In this document: positions 10,512 to 24,245 of the stretch, in pieces
How the letters are laid out: each line of letters starts with the position of its first letter
Numbering within the stretch: the first letter of the stretch is position 1
From: Ottelia alismoides
Taxonomy: Eukaryota > Streptophyta > Magnoliopsida > Alismatales > Hydrocharitaceae
Direction: 5' to 3'
Length of the DNA stretch: 64,000 bases
Assembly (NCBI GenBank): GCA_037367405.1
Contig: JAZKJV010011401.1
Location: 248,001-312,000 of the forward strand
Notes under the pieces: model-generated
The model's input: the letters and a program-made list of their open reading frames with translations, nothing else
What the model was told of the DNA's origin: nothing
Database searches by the model: none
Translations under genes and position numbers: made by a program

Positions 10512-13500
10512 TGTAGCACACAGGGTCGGACTCAGGGAGCACGAATTGGCCTTGCGGCCTACAAAGTAGTCAAAAATGAAACAAAGCAAAAACAAGTATT
10601 TTTTGGTGGTTTTTAATTATTTTTATATTTTTTTGGATTTTTAATAATGGAGGAAAGTAATCAAAAGATAAAAATAGGCACAATCAACAAATTATTTAAA
10701 CACTCTAAAAAGCTCCAAAAATTCAAACGAAAATATTTTTATGTTTTTTAGATTTTTTTACTGTTTTTGGTGAACTTTTGAGATTTTTATAATTTTTATG
10801 GAATTTTCTAAAAATAAAAGAAGGCAGAAACAGTGAGGTACTGTCCAGCCATGCTTTAAAGGTCCATGAAAAATATCAAATGGTCCTATCATAGCCTGGA
10901 GGTAATTTTTATGAAAACTACAAATAACAAAGAAAATTCAACAAAAGAATTTATGATTTTTGGTATTTTCTACAATTTTTTAGTATTTTATGAGTTCTTA
11001 AGTGCTTTTTAATTTTTAATGTTTTTCAATATCCAAAAATAGCCAAAATTGCACAGAGAATCACTCATAACAAAATTAACAAATCCTAATTTTTTAGAAT
11101 TTTTAGAAGAGTTTTTTATTTTTTTATGGTTTTCTAATCTGGACAGACACAAAAACAACTGTTTTTGAATTTTAAAATACCAAAAAGCCGAAAAAATATA
11201 CCCAAAAATCAGGGAAATTTTTACACAGTGGCAGGAGCCACATGTCCAAATTTCACGCAATTTGGGTTAAATTTGATATTTTGTGTAATTAAAATAGAGG
11301 CTCATAGTGTAATGTAAGAAAAGTAAGTTCCAAGGGCTAAACAGTAACAAATCCAGAAAGTGTGGGGTCCCTCGTGCAAAAATTCCAAAAACGCACGCGC
11401 GCTGCACGTGTATTGGGCACGGAGGGACCTAGATGTAATAAAACTTAATTCCGAGGGCTTAATAGCAACACGTGCTAAAAGCCCAGGGAATAAGTTGTAA
11501 AATACCCAACTAATTCAGCACATGTTAATAAAATCATTCACATGGGTATGGATGCAAATATCAGAAAATAAACTTCATTCCATAACATACAGAAACTACA
11601 AGCCCTTAGTATGCAATTTGTCCAAAAATCATGTGGCGAAGCACATGTGTCACACAGGCAGGGACTAAAATGCAAATATAAGAAACATCAGGTATAGAGT
11701 GCAATTTAACCAAACTAAAAATAACTGACTAAAATATTTACAGGATTAACTACTAAATGCCATAAAAAGAGGGGCCTAAGGGATATTTACCCCTTATTAA
11801 AAGCCGACGGCGGAGACGACGCCACGTGGACGATCAGGCAGTTGGAAGTAGCGGGCGCCTCTTTGCGCGATCGACGCTCGAGGGTTCTCCACATGGAAGA
11901 TCTAACGGTGGCTGGTATCTGAAGAACCCTTCGATGGATGGATGGTCCGGATCGACTTCTAGATGGATCGACGGTGAAGGATTCTCGTGAATAGACGGCT
12001 CTGATTGGATCTGGAGCGGGAGGTTGATCGGACGACTCAGGAGGATACTAGAAGAACAAGGCTCCGGCGAACTTCGCCGGGGCACCACGGGTGCGCTGGT
12101 CCTCCTCGGCTGCTGCTAAGATGTGCAAGAGCTCCGCCAGGACGTTCCACAATTGATGAGCCCCTCCGATGAGGCTGGGGAGCTCCGAGGAGCGTCGTCG
12201 ATGAAGGCGGAGCTGGGCCTCTGTGCTCAAACCTTGGACCTCCAGATGAGGCCCCTTTGACATGCAAAACGACACGAGAAGACTCCTGGGTCGAGGGCAA
12301 ACTGCCTCGACCCGGTTAGAGGTGGCGTAGGTGGCTAGATGAGGCGCGGCGAGGACCTCCGGCGAGGCGACAGCGAAGGAGGTCGATCCTTGGCTCCGTG
12401 GCGAGCCAAGGTGGGAGATTGGGTGAAGAAGGTGGAGAGGGGTCGCACAGAGATGATGGACGAGTCGGAAGGTCGGAACGATGATCGGAGTGGACAGAAT
12501 CGATGAGCGATGGCGGCGGAGTAAATTGTGGGAAATCGAAAATTCAAGAAGGATAGGAAGAATCGGGTCTACCTGGTGACTGTGGTCGACTGTGGATGAG
12601 CTCTGTAAGCTCGGGTCGTCGCCTCGAGGGTCGTCAACAACCCGAGGCTCGGGCGCAGCTCACGGCGGTGCACAACGGTCAAATGACACCGGATCAGTGG
12701 CGGAGGGCTCCTCTCCTCTCTTCGACATCACCCTCGCACTGCTGTCACTCAGAGGAAGGGGATGGAGGTCCTGGGATGATGGAGTAGCGCCAAAGATGGC
12801 GTGATTTGTGCAGCGGAGCTGGAGCTATATAGTGCTAGGGGTCCGAGAAGAATGGGGTCGGGCAAGGTGGTCGGAGCTCGGATCCCTAGGTAGATCCCCG
12901 AGCGTGGATCTCGGATGCAAGAGGGATGATTAGGACCCGGGGTTTAGGCTAATGGAGCTTGGATCAGGCGAGGATAAATCTGAGATATCGTATCGGTCGC
13001 CAGGATCGACAAGAAAGAGGTCCGCGGGGGAGAGTTGACCGGGGGTCAACAATCCCCCGTGGTCCAATGAAAATTCAACTTTTATTAATTTTTTGAAAAT
13101 TCAATAAAAAAATATTAAATGATTTAATTTCGAAAAAATTAAAACATGAAAAATGTTTATTTATTTTTCAAATTAAGTTTTAGTGATTTTTATTTATTTT
13201 TTTGAAATACAAATTATGTATTTACAATATAGTATTATTATATACATGTATATACATGTATTAATTTTTTATTTTAATTTTTATTTGTTTATTTTTATAT
13301 ATGTATTCCAATTTTATATTTTATTTATTTATAAGATAAAATTTGGAATAAAGGGGTATTTTTATTAGTTATTTACAAGGGCTAATAAATAGGTATATAC
13401 ATATATTTACATGGTATATATACAAGTTGAATTTTGATTTTTATTTTGTTTCTTTTTATTTTATTTTTATTTTTATGAATTTTATTTTATCTATTTATAT

Positions 13501-14032
13501 TATGGACTGTGGAATATGTTCATATTTTTATTTGATTTGAATTATTTATTTACAAGGGAAAATAAATAGATGTGTGGTTCTATATACATGGTATATATAT
13601 ACAGTGATGAAGGAATTTTATTTCTTTTTCTTTTATTTTTCCCATTTTTATTTTTATTTTATATTTACAAATATATACAAACGAATAAACATCCATTGTT
13701 ATTTTGAATAAGAGGAAAATAATTTTTATTTATTTACATGTATATGTACATACATGAGCTTCCCTATCTCCCTCTACTCGGGTTCTTTTGCGGTCAGGCC
13801 CATGCTGAGCCCTCCCTTGGGATTAGGTCGCTCAATATTTATTCTAAATATCTCCCTCTTTTTCTTTTATTTCTTTGTTCTTTTATTTATGCACAAAAAC
13901 ATGCTTAATTATGCATATTTACCCAATGCATGCAATATGATAATTATTGCTATTTACAAGTATCTACATGTGTTTTGCATAGATTTTGTAGCTAAAATAA
14001 AAGAATAAAGAGAGATGAATGGGTATTCATCA
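10512..14032 (-). repeat. 3' LTR of copy B, truncated at its outer end
   Basis: It matches the 5' LTR of B (24,246-27,952) from TAGCAC at 10,514 (24,422 in the other copy) to ATTCATCA at 14,032. The outermost 175 or so bases are missing precisely where copy A ends, as expected if A inserted here and the missing piece lies on A's far side. It contains the TATA box CTATATAGC (minus strand, 12,824-12,832), the putative intron with its acceptor changed from GCAG to GCAT (near 12,263), a GC-rich island and AT-rich ends. Confidence 0.9.
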
Positions 14033-14048
14033 CCACCCTATACTTAAC
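14033..14048 (-). promoter_or_regulatory. Polypurine tract of copy B (decayed)
   Basis: The minus strand reads GTTAAGTATAGGGTGG next to the LTR. The G run is broken by a T, unlike A and C. Confidence 0.75.
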
Positions 14049-16127
14049 TTTGCTAGTCCCTTAGCAAACACTTATTTGAAAAATAAGTGAATCACGAAAA
14101 AGAAAAAGAAAAAGAGGAGAAAATGCATTGATCAATGCTGATTATTAAACTTACCTTCATTAAATTGAAATATGGAGCTCGATCAGATCTTTGGATTATT
14201 AATGTGTCGGAACCTATTTGGACTTAGGTTTAAAACTTAACAGCCTCTAAGATCCACTAATCTATAGTCAAGACTACTCAATAATCCAGATCAGAGCAAG
14301 TCTACATACACAAACCCTGAAGACCATGAATCTTTCCTTGTTCGGTGTATGTGAAGTATAGCTCTCCACCTCAGAAGTAACAAAGAAACAACCACCCTCA
14401 TCCTGGTAACTCTAATGCCTCGGTCTAGCAACTCTTTCCTCGAGAAGCAGGGTATTCCCTTCTAATTTCAAGTGCAACCAGCTCAAGAAGAGGGGGAAGA
14501 GGAGAATGGACCATGGCTAGTGTAGCCATGTATCCTTGGGAGCTCTAACCAATGTAGCTGAGTCTCCCGCTGCAAGCTTCATGAGATGGAACATGTATAC
14601 CATAAGCTTTGCTTATTTGCACTACATATACTCCGGTGGGATTATCATTTTCTATCAGACCCACCACTTTTTTGGAGTTCTTTTCTTTTTGCACATATTT
14701 TTTTTCATGTGCATCTGTACATCATATCTACATGGTGCATCATATATACAAGGAGTTTTTCCTCTTGAGCCAGTAGACTATCCCTCTTTTGAAGCTTTAT
14801 TGCAACCCACGACTTCTGTCTTTAGACTTCATAACCACCAGACCAAGTTGAGACGCACTTCCTTCACTATAAGAAGAAGAGAGGTTCCGCCTAGAAGTAC
14901 AACCCTCATATGCTACCCCAAGCCAAAGGAAACTGCCTCCTCACTACCTCATCCGTGGAGAGCTAGGTGCAAAGTGCTGGTGCAAGTAAAGCCATTGTCT
15001 TTGAGAGTCATGCGTGTGTTGTTAAGTGCTCTACTTAGGCTCATCAAGATGACATATCCTCATAGCCTAGTGGACTCAAAGAATTAAGTCACCATGGGCC
15101 TGAAAAGCCTTAACCCTAAGCCCTATAAGGTTCCTCTTAGAATTAGGTGGATTAAGATCTTAATCAAGCTCTATTTCCCAATGTAATTCCAGGCTAGTTT
15201 AAATGTCAACTATAATCCAGGAAAGACTATACAAATATATACAAAGATGCTATTTACATAATATTTACACATATGCAAAATTTTTGAAAAATGTTTTGAA
15301 ACCATGAATGTATGCATGAATGCAAGTTTTGCAAAATATTTACACAAATTTACACTAGGTTTTTGCAAACTTTTTGATTTTCAAAACATTTTGGAAAAAT
15401 TTTGTACTATATACATAATTTTGATATGAAAATATTTATAAGCTTTTTACACAAAAAAGATTTTACAATCATTTGTACAAAAATAATTTGATAAATAAAT
15501 AGGTATGTGCAAAATGAATTGTATACACAAGGGAAAAAATTTAAATTTTATGGATTTTTAGGTTTTTAGCCATTTTTATTTATTAACACACTCACCCAAA
15601 ATACGAGTTATGGCTAAAGTATATATGAAATATATACACACCCCCCTATACTTAGCTCGAATGATGTCCTTAGAGTGATCAAGAGCGATTGAAGAAGACA
15701 TAACTCGTGCTTAGTATAGGGAAGTGAAATTGAATGGCTATATACAAAGATGAATCAAAGAATAGAATGAAGAGAACTCGGTGTTTCCCCCTATACTTAG
15801 GATCAAGTACTTCTAAGTATAGCAAGCTGTACATAAAGGGAAATCCGAGTGAAGGATGTACAGGGTCTACCCCCCCTATACTTAGGGTGAAATATCCCTA
15901 AGTATAGGCAACAAAACATGGGTAGAAAGAATCAAAAGAATACCCGAGAGTCCTACATCCCCCTATACTTAGGGTAAAGTACACCCTAAGTATAGCAAAA
16001 TCATAAGATGAGAGATGGGATGTAGGACTAAAGAATAGAGTGATATGGACAACTAGATCTATACAGGTCGGAAGAACAGTGATAATCGGGCGTGAGATGT
16101 CATGGATGTGAGTCAAGAGACCACATC
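14049..16127 (-). other. Non-coding tail of copy B
   Basis: It corresponds to 4987-7060 of copy A in the same order on the opposite strand. It carries the hairpin array at 15,641-15,995 and AT-rich DNA at 15,220-15,590. A 183-codon frame (14,536-15,087, plus strand) is antisense to the element, is not kept in A or C, and is not called as a gene. No env-like frame is visible. Confidence 0.65.
15641..15995 (-). repeat. Hairpin array with internal PPT-like copies, copy B
   Basis: The same four units as in copy A are present: a single arm CCCCCCTATACTTAGC (15,641 onward) and inverted repeats at 15,791-15,822 (one mismatch), 15,876-15,907 and 15,963-15,995 (13-bp stem). Each has a C tract on the outer left side, which is a G tract on the element strand. 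Keeping these stems in such a decayed copy is notable. Confidence 0.82.
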
Positions 16128-19100
16128 TCATGCAAAGTGAATAGGGGCAACATCAATGACCCGTGGTTCATGATCTAGATATGGCTTGAGCCGTTGGCCG
16201 TTCACTCGAAAGGTAGCATCAGAAGACACTCAGATATATCAATACTCCCATTGTCATGCACCTTTCTAATCAAATACGGTCCCTTCCATTTGCTCTATAG
16301 CTTCCCTGGAAATAAACGAAGCCTAGCATCAAACAACCATACTCTCTGTTCTGGCTCAAACTGCTTGTGGCTGATATGAGAATCATGCCACTCCTTCACT
16401 CTCTCCTTGTAATGTAGGTTGTTTGAAAAGGCGGTATCACGAAGCTCCTCCAGGGTTGCTAACTCGGCCCTCCTCTGATCTCCTACACTATCTGGATCCA
16501 AAAGTATATCAGTGACAACCCAAAGCGACCTGTCTCAACTCAATAGGTAAATGGCACGGCTTGCCATAAACGAGGCGAAAGGGAGATGCACCCAAAGGAG
16601 TCTTGAAAGACGCCCGATATGCCCACAAGACCGAGTCCAAAAGCCGTGACCAATCCTTTTGGTCAGGGCGGACGACTTTCTGCAGTATAGTCTTGATCTC
16701 CCTGTTCGACACTTCAGCAAGACCATTCGTCTGAGGGTGGTATGGAGTGGCAACTCGATGGTCTATGCTGAACTCGCTAGCAAGGGCCTTTACCTTGTCG
16801 TTGACGAAATGAGACCCCCGTCCGATATCAACACTCTTGGCACCCCGAACTGTGAAATGATATTCTTCCTCAAAAATTTGCAAACAGTCCTAGCATCTGC
16901 TGTTCGGGCGGGGATGACCTCAACCCAACGACTCACATAATCCACGACCAACAGAATGTACTCAAATCTCTGACTCCTAGGGAATGGACCCATGAAATCG
17001 ATGCCCCATGCGTCAAAAACCTCACAGAAGTGAATGGGCTGCATCGACATCATATCATGCTGTCTACAAGTGCCCATCCTCTGACAGTCAGTACACCTCT
17101 TCACGAACTCATCAGAGTCCTTGAAGAGAGTAGGCCACCATAGGCTGGATTGGAGCACTTTCTGTGCCGTTCTCCTCCCTGAGTGATGTCCTCCTACCTC
17201 AAGCTTGTGGCAGTAAGTAAGGACACTGTGGTGTTCCTCCTGAGGAATGCACCGATGCCAGACGCTATCCCCTCCTTCATGGTAAAGGATGGGATCCTCG
17301 CAGTGGTAGGACTTGGCCTTCGCGAGGAAGGTCTCAAGTCTCTGCCTGGGCCAATCTTGTGGAACTTTCTTAGCAACAAGAAAGTTCACAATATCAGCAT
17401 ACCACGGGAGAGAGGCGATAGCAAGGATCACCTCATCTGGGAAGATCTCACAAATAGGCTCAGTCTGCTCAGAATCCTCAAGATACTCCAATCGGGAGAG
17501 ATGATCCGCCACCACATTCTTGACTCCAGGCTTATCCTTAATCTCTATGTCAAACTCCTGGAGTAGAGGGATCCATCTGGTCAATCTAGCTTTGGCATCC
17601 TTCTTTGCCATGAGGTACCTGATGGCAGTATGATCAGTGTATATGGTCATTCTAGATCCAATGATGTAAGATCTGAACTTATCTAGGGCGAAGACTATGG
17701 CGAGCATCTCTTTCTCTGTGACGGTATAGTTCCGCTGCGCAGCATCCAATGTACGGCTAGCGTAGTGAATAGCAAATGGGACTCCATCCCTCCTCTGTCC
17801 CACCACGGCCCCTACGGTAAAATCGAAGGCATCCGTCATGATCTCGAATGGGAGAGACCAATCAGGCGGCTGGAGAATAGGAGCCTCAACAACACATCTC
17901 TTGAGAGTCTCAAACGACGAAAGACACTTGTCATCGACAAGGAATTCGGTGTCTTTCATTAGCAGATCAGTCAACGGTAGGGCAATCCTACTGAAATCAT
18001 GAATGAAGTGCCGGTAGAAACCGACCTGCCCCAGAAAAGACCATAACTGCCGCAAGTTGGACGGTGGTGTGAGTTTTCTAATGACATCAACCTTGACCGG
18101 ATCAACCTCCATGCCCCTGTTGGAGTTGATATGGCCAAGCACCGTCCCTTGAGTCACCATGAAGTGACTCTTCTCCCAAGACAACACAAGGTGAACCTCA
18201 ATGCATTGCTGAAGGACTCGGTCTAGGCAGTCAAGACAGGAGTCGAATCCGTCGTCGTAGACCGAGAAGTCATCCATGAAGACCTCCAAGCACTCTCCCA
18301 CCATGTCCGAAAAGATAGACATCATGCATCTCTGAAATGTCGTAGGGGCATTGCATAGCCCAAATGGCATGCGTCTAAAGGCATATGTCCCAAAGGGACA
18401 GGTGAAGGTGGTCTTGTCCTGGTCCTCGGGCGCGATGGCCACTTGATTGTAGCCGGAGTACCCATCCAGAAAGTAGTAATGGCTCTTCCCTGCCAGTCTC
18501 TCAATGATCTGATCTATAAAGGGCAGGGGGAAATGATCCTTCTTGGTGGCCTGGTTGAGTCATCTGTAATCTACGCAGACCTGCCAAGAAGTGGGTACCC
18601 GGGCAGCAATATACTCTCCGGACTCCGTGACAACTGTAGTGATGCCCATCTTCTTGGGCACCACATGCAACGGACTGACCCACTTGGAGTCGGAGATGGG
18701 GTAGATAAAATCGACGCTCCACCACTTCGAGATCTCCTTCACGACAACCTCTTTCAAATTCAGGTTTAGTCGCCGCTGGAACTCACGCAACGTCTTTGCC
18801 TCATCCCCGAGATAGATGTGGTGAGAGCACAGAGCCGGACTGATCCCCTAGAGATCTGCTACGCTCCATCCTATCGCCTTGCGGATCTTTTCAAGAACCC
18901 CCATCAAATGGGATTCCTGCTCTCCAGTCAAATCAATGGAGATAATGACTGGGTACATCTCATGCTCACCTGCAGGAATCTATACTTCAGCGACACATGT
19001 AGCGGCTTCAGCTCTGGACAAGTAGGTGTTGGCGGATCTGGCCTCTGAAAGCTCTGAGTGAATGCTGCCAAATCTGTATGGGAGAACAGAAACTCTCGCT

Positions 19101-21250
19101 CACAGTCGCTATCTGGAGAAGGCTGCTCTGCTGGACTGTCTCTACTCTACATGGCATCTACCTCCTCCCTAGTTGCATGCTCAGTCGAAGTCAGACATGG
19201 AATAAGATCATCAAACTCTGCCCAATCAACATCTAACTCTGAGGGATCTGTATCATCATCACAAAACAACTCTGTCTCGTGGTCGAGAACCGGGTCTGCC
19301 AACTGAAAAGTATCCTGGACCAGGAATGCGCTCTCCAAGCTATCCTCTGCTGGCGTCTATGCATCAGCGGTCTCTGAAGGTGAGAGGATGGCCTGTGCGT
19401 CTGGATCTGCCCAAACTGCCTCGTCATCTGTGATCACAAAATCGCAGTCCTGGTGGATGTCTGGCCCTGCATATGTCATCTGCTCTGAATCTATGGTCGG
19501 CTCTGAGCATGCTGAATCTCTGACTCTGATGTCCTCGACCGTCTCTATTTGTACACTCTCGCCCTCAACGCGAAAGTTACCTTCCCTCTATCATGGTCGA
19601 TCACTGCCTTAGTTATGGCCAAGAACTGGAGACCTAGAATGATGGGGGTATCGGTCACCGACTCAGGGATCTCCATGTCCAACACAACGAAGTCCAAGGG
19701 GAATTTTAGGCCCTGAATCATGACGACAACGTCCCTCAGCAACCCCTTCGGCCTCTTGACAGATCGATCAGCAAACTGAAGGACTGCCCTGCTCTGTCGT
19801 AGAGTGCTCAACTCGAAGCGGTCGAGAAGGGCTGCCGGAAGTAGGTTGATCGAAGAACCGCTGTCTAATAGAGTGCGGTCGAACCTCTGCTCACGGATAT
19901 GGCATCTGACATACGTGGCTCCTGAATCTGGCCTCTTGGTCGGCAGACGGTTCTGAATCGTGAAACACGTGGCCCGAGTAAGCACATGGATTTAAGACTG
20001 GTGGTTCCTCCTCTTCCTCCTAACTGTGGTCCTGTCTCTAAGTGATCTCTGGAGTAGAGTGATGTGCTCCAAGTCCTCCTGGAGAGTCAGCTGGATGTGG
20101 AATCTGTCGATCATCTGCTGGCTGAACTCTACCTGATGGTTCTTTTTCTGATTTTCTTTTTTCTGCCCCTTACCCACATGGAGTGCTCTAGGGAAGGGGA
20201 CTACAGGGTCCTTCTCAGATGAAGGACTAGGAAAGGGTTTCGGCTGCTCAAGCACGACAGAATCTACACATACATCATCATGCACCACAGGTGGATAAGA
20301 AGAAAATAAACTCTTTCCTTTATTGCCAGATAAGTTCTGAGATACAAGAACAGATGGAAAGACTACAGGACTAGCGGAAGTAGAAACGGTGGCGTCAGCA
20401 CCACCCTCGGCAGGTCGACTTGCGGCATCAGCACTGCACTCTGGCTCGACAACAATAGTGGCATCAGTGCCAGCTCCTCTGTCTGGTGAAGTAACAGTCT
20501 CAGTACCGTCGTGCGGATCAACATCCATGGTGGCATCAGCACCACCGGCATCATCTCTCACGGCATCAGTACCACGCTCCTCCTCGGCTGACGCTCCTGA
20601 AGTAGCGTGAGGACGTCGCTCAGACGAGGCGCCGCCTGCTGGCGTCCTACCGCTCCTAATTGTAACAAAATCAGTATCAAACAAATATGCAGACATATCA
20701 CCAAATGTATCACTAGGAGTGGCATACTCTGTGAAATCTACCTGCTCAGACTTCCTCTTCAAGTTATTCGGGTTAGGCTCAATCTGGGTAGGGATGGTGG
20801 CCTTCCCTCTCACGATCTCCCGTACCTCCTGGCGGAACTCATCCATCTCCCGTCTGAAGATAGCCTGCTGGTCTGTCACAAGGAGGGCTATGTCGTCTAA
20901 GGCATGGTTCTCATAGGATGGCCCATGACAACCTGACGGGTGGCCTCGCTGGTAGTGAGGTTGCTGCTGCTGGTACGGGTACTGCTGTGGCTAGTGAGAT
21001 GGGTACTACTGATGCTGCTGCTGAGGCTGATCACGCCTCCAAGAATGTCCCTGCTGATAGGGACGAGGACCATACAGAGATGACTGCTGCTGCTGCTGGT
21101 ATACTGGGGGCTGCTGCTGATCTCGCTGATGGCCATACTGGCCACCCTGACTTGAAGGTTGCTCCTGGGAACTGGCACCTCCGACCGACCAACGGAATCT
21201 GGGATGGTCTCGTCGGATACCGGGCTGGGGTCAGTCGTGCCAAATCCCGT
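16128..21250 (-). pseudogene. Pol of copy B, heavily broken
   Basis: The order is an acidic GGADAT-type spacer, protease (DSGSS near 19,860), RT (FMDD near 18,270), RNase H (MTDAFDF, near 17,830) and integrase, ending at TGA 16,128-16,130. Breaks seen: stop at 19,992; frameshift near 19,580; stop TGA at 18,560-18,562 in the RT core; frameshift near 16,800-16,880 just after the second integrase Asp; frameshift near 16,505; stop just before 16,295. Spacer frames at 19,100-19,540 are also out of register. No functional product is possible. Domain residues otherwise match copies A and C closely. Confidence 0.9.
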
Positions 21251-22874
21251 TGACGTCCATCAACGGCTCAGGCTCGTAGGAGAGTGGCGGGAGTACTGCC
21301 AGAGGCTGATCTGGCTGGTAAACCACCATATGTGTGTCTGGGGATGGTGGTGGCTGGTAGTAAGGCTGCGGCTGCTGGTATGGCTCTGCCTGTACAAGGT
21401 GGACCTTTCTAGGCTGACTGGAGCTGGATCACTGGGACGAGCTGCCACTGCCACTCAGATCTCCTCGTGACTGAAGACGGGGCTGAGATGCCGTCTGTGC
21501 CTCCTAAAGACACATGACATGTGTCTTCAGATCACTCAACAACTGTGCCATCTGATCCATCTGCGATATGCTCTGGCACTACTTCTTCTCTATAATCTCC
21601 ATCTGGTCCAGCTTCTCACTGATGATGCCCATGTCAGCGGCTGTGGACTCAGCCTCTACGGCTGCCGCTGACGAAGTAGAAGGACCGGCGTTAGCCCGTG
21701 CTATCCTATGGTACTGTACGGTCTGTGGCTGGGGGCGTCCCTGAGTGTAGAGTCGGGTCTGGGATATCACTGTGTAGTTCTCGTCCATCTCCTCGTAGAT
21801 GGCCCATACCTGATCATGATCCTTGGCGAAGTAGGACCCGCCACAAGAAGCGTTCACCAGACCCTGCAGCTCTGGTGTCAACCCGCAAAAGTAGCTCTAA
21901 ACAAGGTTCAGCTTCGAGATATCATGGTGCGGGCATCTGTCGGTAAGCTCTCTGAACCTCTCCCATGCCTCGTGAAACTGCTCGTTGGGGAGCATGGAGA
22001 GGTTGCTGATCAGAGCCCTTGCTGCATTCGTCCGCCCGAATGGATAGTACTTGTTCAAGTACTCGGTGCGGAGCTGCTCCAAGGTGTACACAAACCTCCC
22101 TAAGTGCTTCAGCCAGTTGGCTGCTCTGTCTGCCAGGGAGAAAGGAAAAGCAATCATCTTGATGGTATCCGCGTCCACCTGACGATCGTGGACGATGCTG
22201 CAGATCATCTCAAACTCCTGGAGATGAAGATGGGGCTCCTCAGTGGCGAGCCCATGGAACCAGGGTAGAAGCTGAAGAGTGTTCGGGGGGAACTTGAAGT
22301 CCCCCATGATAGCTGGTAGTACGACCCAACGATGCATCAAAGTCGATCTGGGATTGTGCAACTCCCGCATCGGTCTCAGCTGATCTGCTGCTGCTGCTGC
22401 GGCTGCTGCCGTCTCATCGGGTATCCTCGATCCGTCATCTAGGCCGCGCTGCTCGCGGTCGGCTCTCATCTGCTCCATCTCTCTCCTCATCTCAATCATG
22501 AAGGCACCCTGATCCCTCAACTGCTGATGCACTGACTCAAGGGAGGCGATCAGGGTGGTGTTGATCGCACCCTGGTCCAAGACATATGTCTGCTCTCCTC
22601 GGGGACCTCCGGGGCGGTCATCGCTGCTGCCGGCCATAGTCTCTGCAAAGGCAAAAGACCCAAACTCAGGTGCCGATAAATCATCTATTTGTTATCTCAC
22701 ATCTGACACTCGTGTCTCAGGGGTGGTAGAAGGGTGGTCAAGGGGGAACAGGGCGGAATCGAACTCGGGTTCGGAGAGCGGGTCTGGGCTCTCACGAACC
22801 GACCTAGATAAGTGGGCTGGAGTGCTGAAAAGCGGTGCAGCCAGAGGCTGCCTAAGGGACCTCCTGCCCATCAT
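21250..22874 (-). pseudogene. Gag of copy B, broken
   Basis: The likely start is the ATGATGGG pair at 22,872-22,874/22,869-22,871, shared with copy C. The conserved capsid-like block (ANWLKHLGRFVYT, then NKYYPFGRTNAARALI) lies at about 22,000-22,300. Stops occur at 22,692-22,694, at 21,897-21,899 (TAG where C has CAG) and at 21,579-21,581, and more follow in the glutamine-rich tail. Gag would form the particle that packages element RNA. This copy can give only fragments. Confidence 0.85.
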
Positions 22875-24224
22875 CGTGATCTGGCTAGTCGGGCGGATGG
22901 CATCTGGAAACAACTATAATGAGCAAACAAACCCCGGATTCACCTACTCAACGCGAGCTGAAGACCGTAAGAGCTCGGTCAATTATCTTGTCAGTTTTTA
23001 TTAGGTGATCAAGTCAAGATAACAGAGCGGTTACTTGACCTGTTGGGAATCCAATCCACCGAAAAGACTGTCCCGTATAAAAGGCTGGTAGTCTGATCGA
23101 GGCTCAGATATGACTCTAGCCTAGTGTGCGGGTCACTCTCTCGTGCATGCAAATCAGCCAATAAGGGGGTTGCTCTCCCCAAGACAAATTTTTAGGTGGA
23201 GTGTCTTTTAGGGTCAAGTTGGATTAGCAATCCCAATTTTATAGTTTTGATTTTTTAGGTGTTTTTCAATATCAAACAACGCCTAACGAATTTTTCGGTT
23301 CTCCTGATTATTTTAAGTCCAAAACACTGAGTAGACGAAAAAGCCGATGTGTGAGAATCAATGATGCATGCAGAGTAAGAAATGCGTACCTGACTCCAGC
23401 AGTCTACATGCAGGGTGATCCACGCATAAAATAAAAGACAGAATATAAACTACCTATACGATGCACGCGGAAAACCGTCCCTAGCATAGAAATTTTCTAC
23501 ACGAAAGAATGGTAGCCGTGTACTCGAGCCTAGGTCTGGATTCTTATCTTGGGAGCCACTCGGTGTCCGCCACAACGGATCCTGCACACGCTGTATGTGA
23601 CTCCTCCAGGCACGTGGACCAGAGCTCTAATAGGCCGGGTTTTTTCTTATGAATTAATTAATTAGATTCAATTATTCGAACTATAGGCACATGCAGATAT
23701 TAAGGTGTTTGGATCCTAATTAATTACGTCACAATCAAGCAAAATCCTAAGCTAAGGCTGAAAACCACGTAAATCAGACAAGTAGTAAATAATCGGTCGA
23801 AAAGCCGCAAAAAACTGTGAAAACCGGTGAGGTCCCCTGAGCACACCGGTGCTCGGTGAAACAGACTCCGGAATGTCACAAGTGTCTCAGTCAGTCCCTG
23901 TATTATTACAACTCAAATAATTTGACTGGAAATAAATCTAACTAATCTACGGCTAATCTACGCGGCTATTCCGCAGCTCATGCACTCTTGCTCGGCTCCT
24001 CGCGCTCTCTTGTGACTCTATGTAGAAAAGAGCCGCCTCCGACTCCCGCGGTTGCTTCGGCTTCTGAAGAAGCTGCCTCGGTCCTCGGGCCCTCGCAAGA
24101 AAACAAGCAGAGTGTCAATCCAAGTTATTATAAGCAATCAGATAAAATATATCTACAAGATATCTACAAAAAGCCGCGAAAAACAAAAGCCGCGGAAAAA
24201 TCAAAAGTGACTACTAAGCCGTGC
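22875..24224 (-). other. 5' leader of copy B
   Basis: This is the untranslated region between PBS and gag, about 1.35 kb. It shares ordered blocks with the leader of C (43,487-44,980), including GGGGTTGCTCTCCCCAAGAC and CCTAACGAATTTTTCGGTTC (plus-strand reading). A GAGCAC/GTGCTC inverted repeat with a 4-nt loop is found in both (23,839-23,854 here). Confidence 0.7.
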
Positions 24225-24242
24225 TCCCCAGCAACGGCGCCA
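24225..24242 (-). promoter_or_regulatory. Primer-binding site of copy B, tRNA-Asp type
   Basis: The minus strand reads TGGCGCCGTTGCTGGGGA, three bases from the LTR end. Athila and Calypso elements are known to use TGGCGCCGTTGCCGGGGA, complementary to the 3' end of tRNA-Asp. One base differs here. Confidence 0.88.
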
Positions 24243-24245
24243 TTC

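Noticed and set aside
14536..15087. 183-codon frame on the plus strand in B's tail
   Set aside because: It is antisense to the element and broken in A and C at the same place.
24225..24242. tRNA-like sequence
   Set aside because: It is only the 18-base complement of a tRNA 3' end (PBS), not a tRNA gene. I saw no tRNA or rRNA gene in the window.
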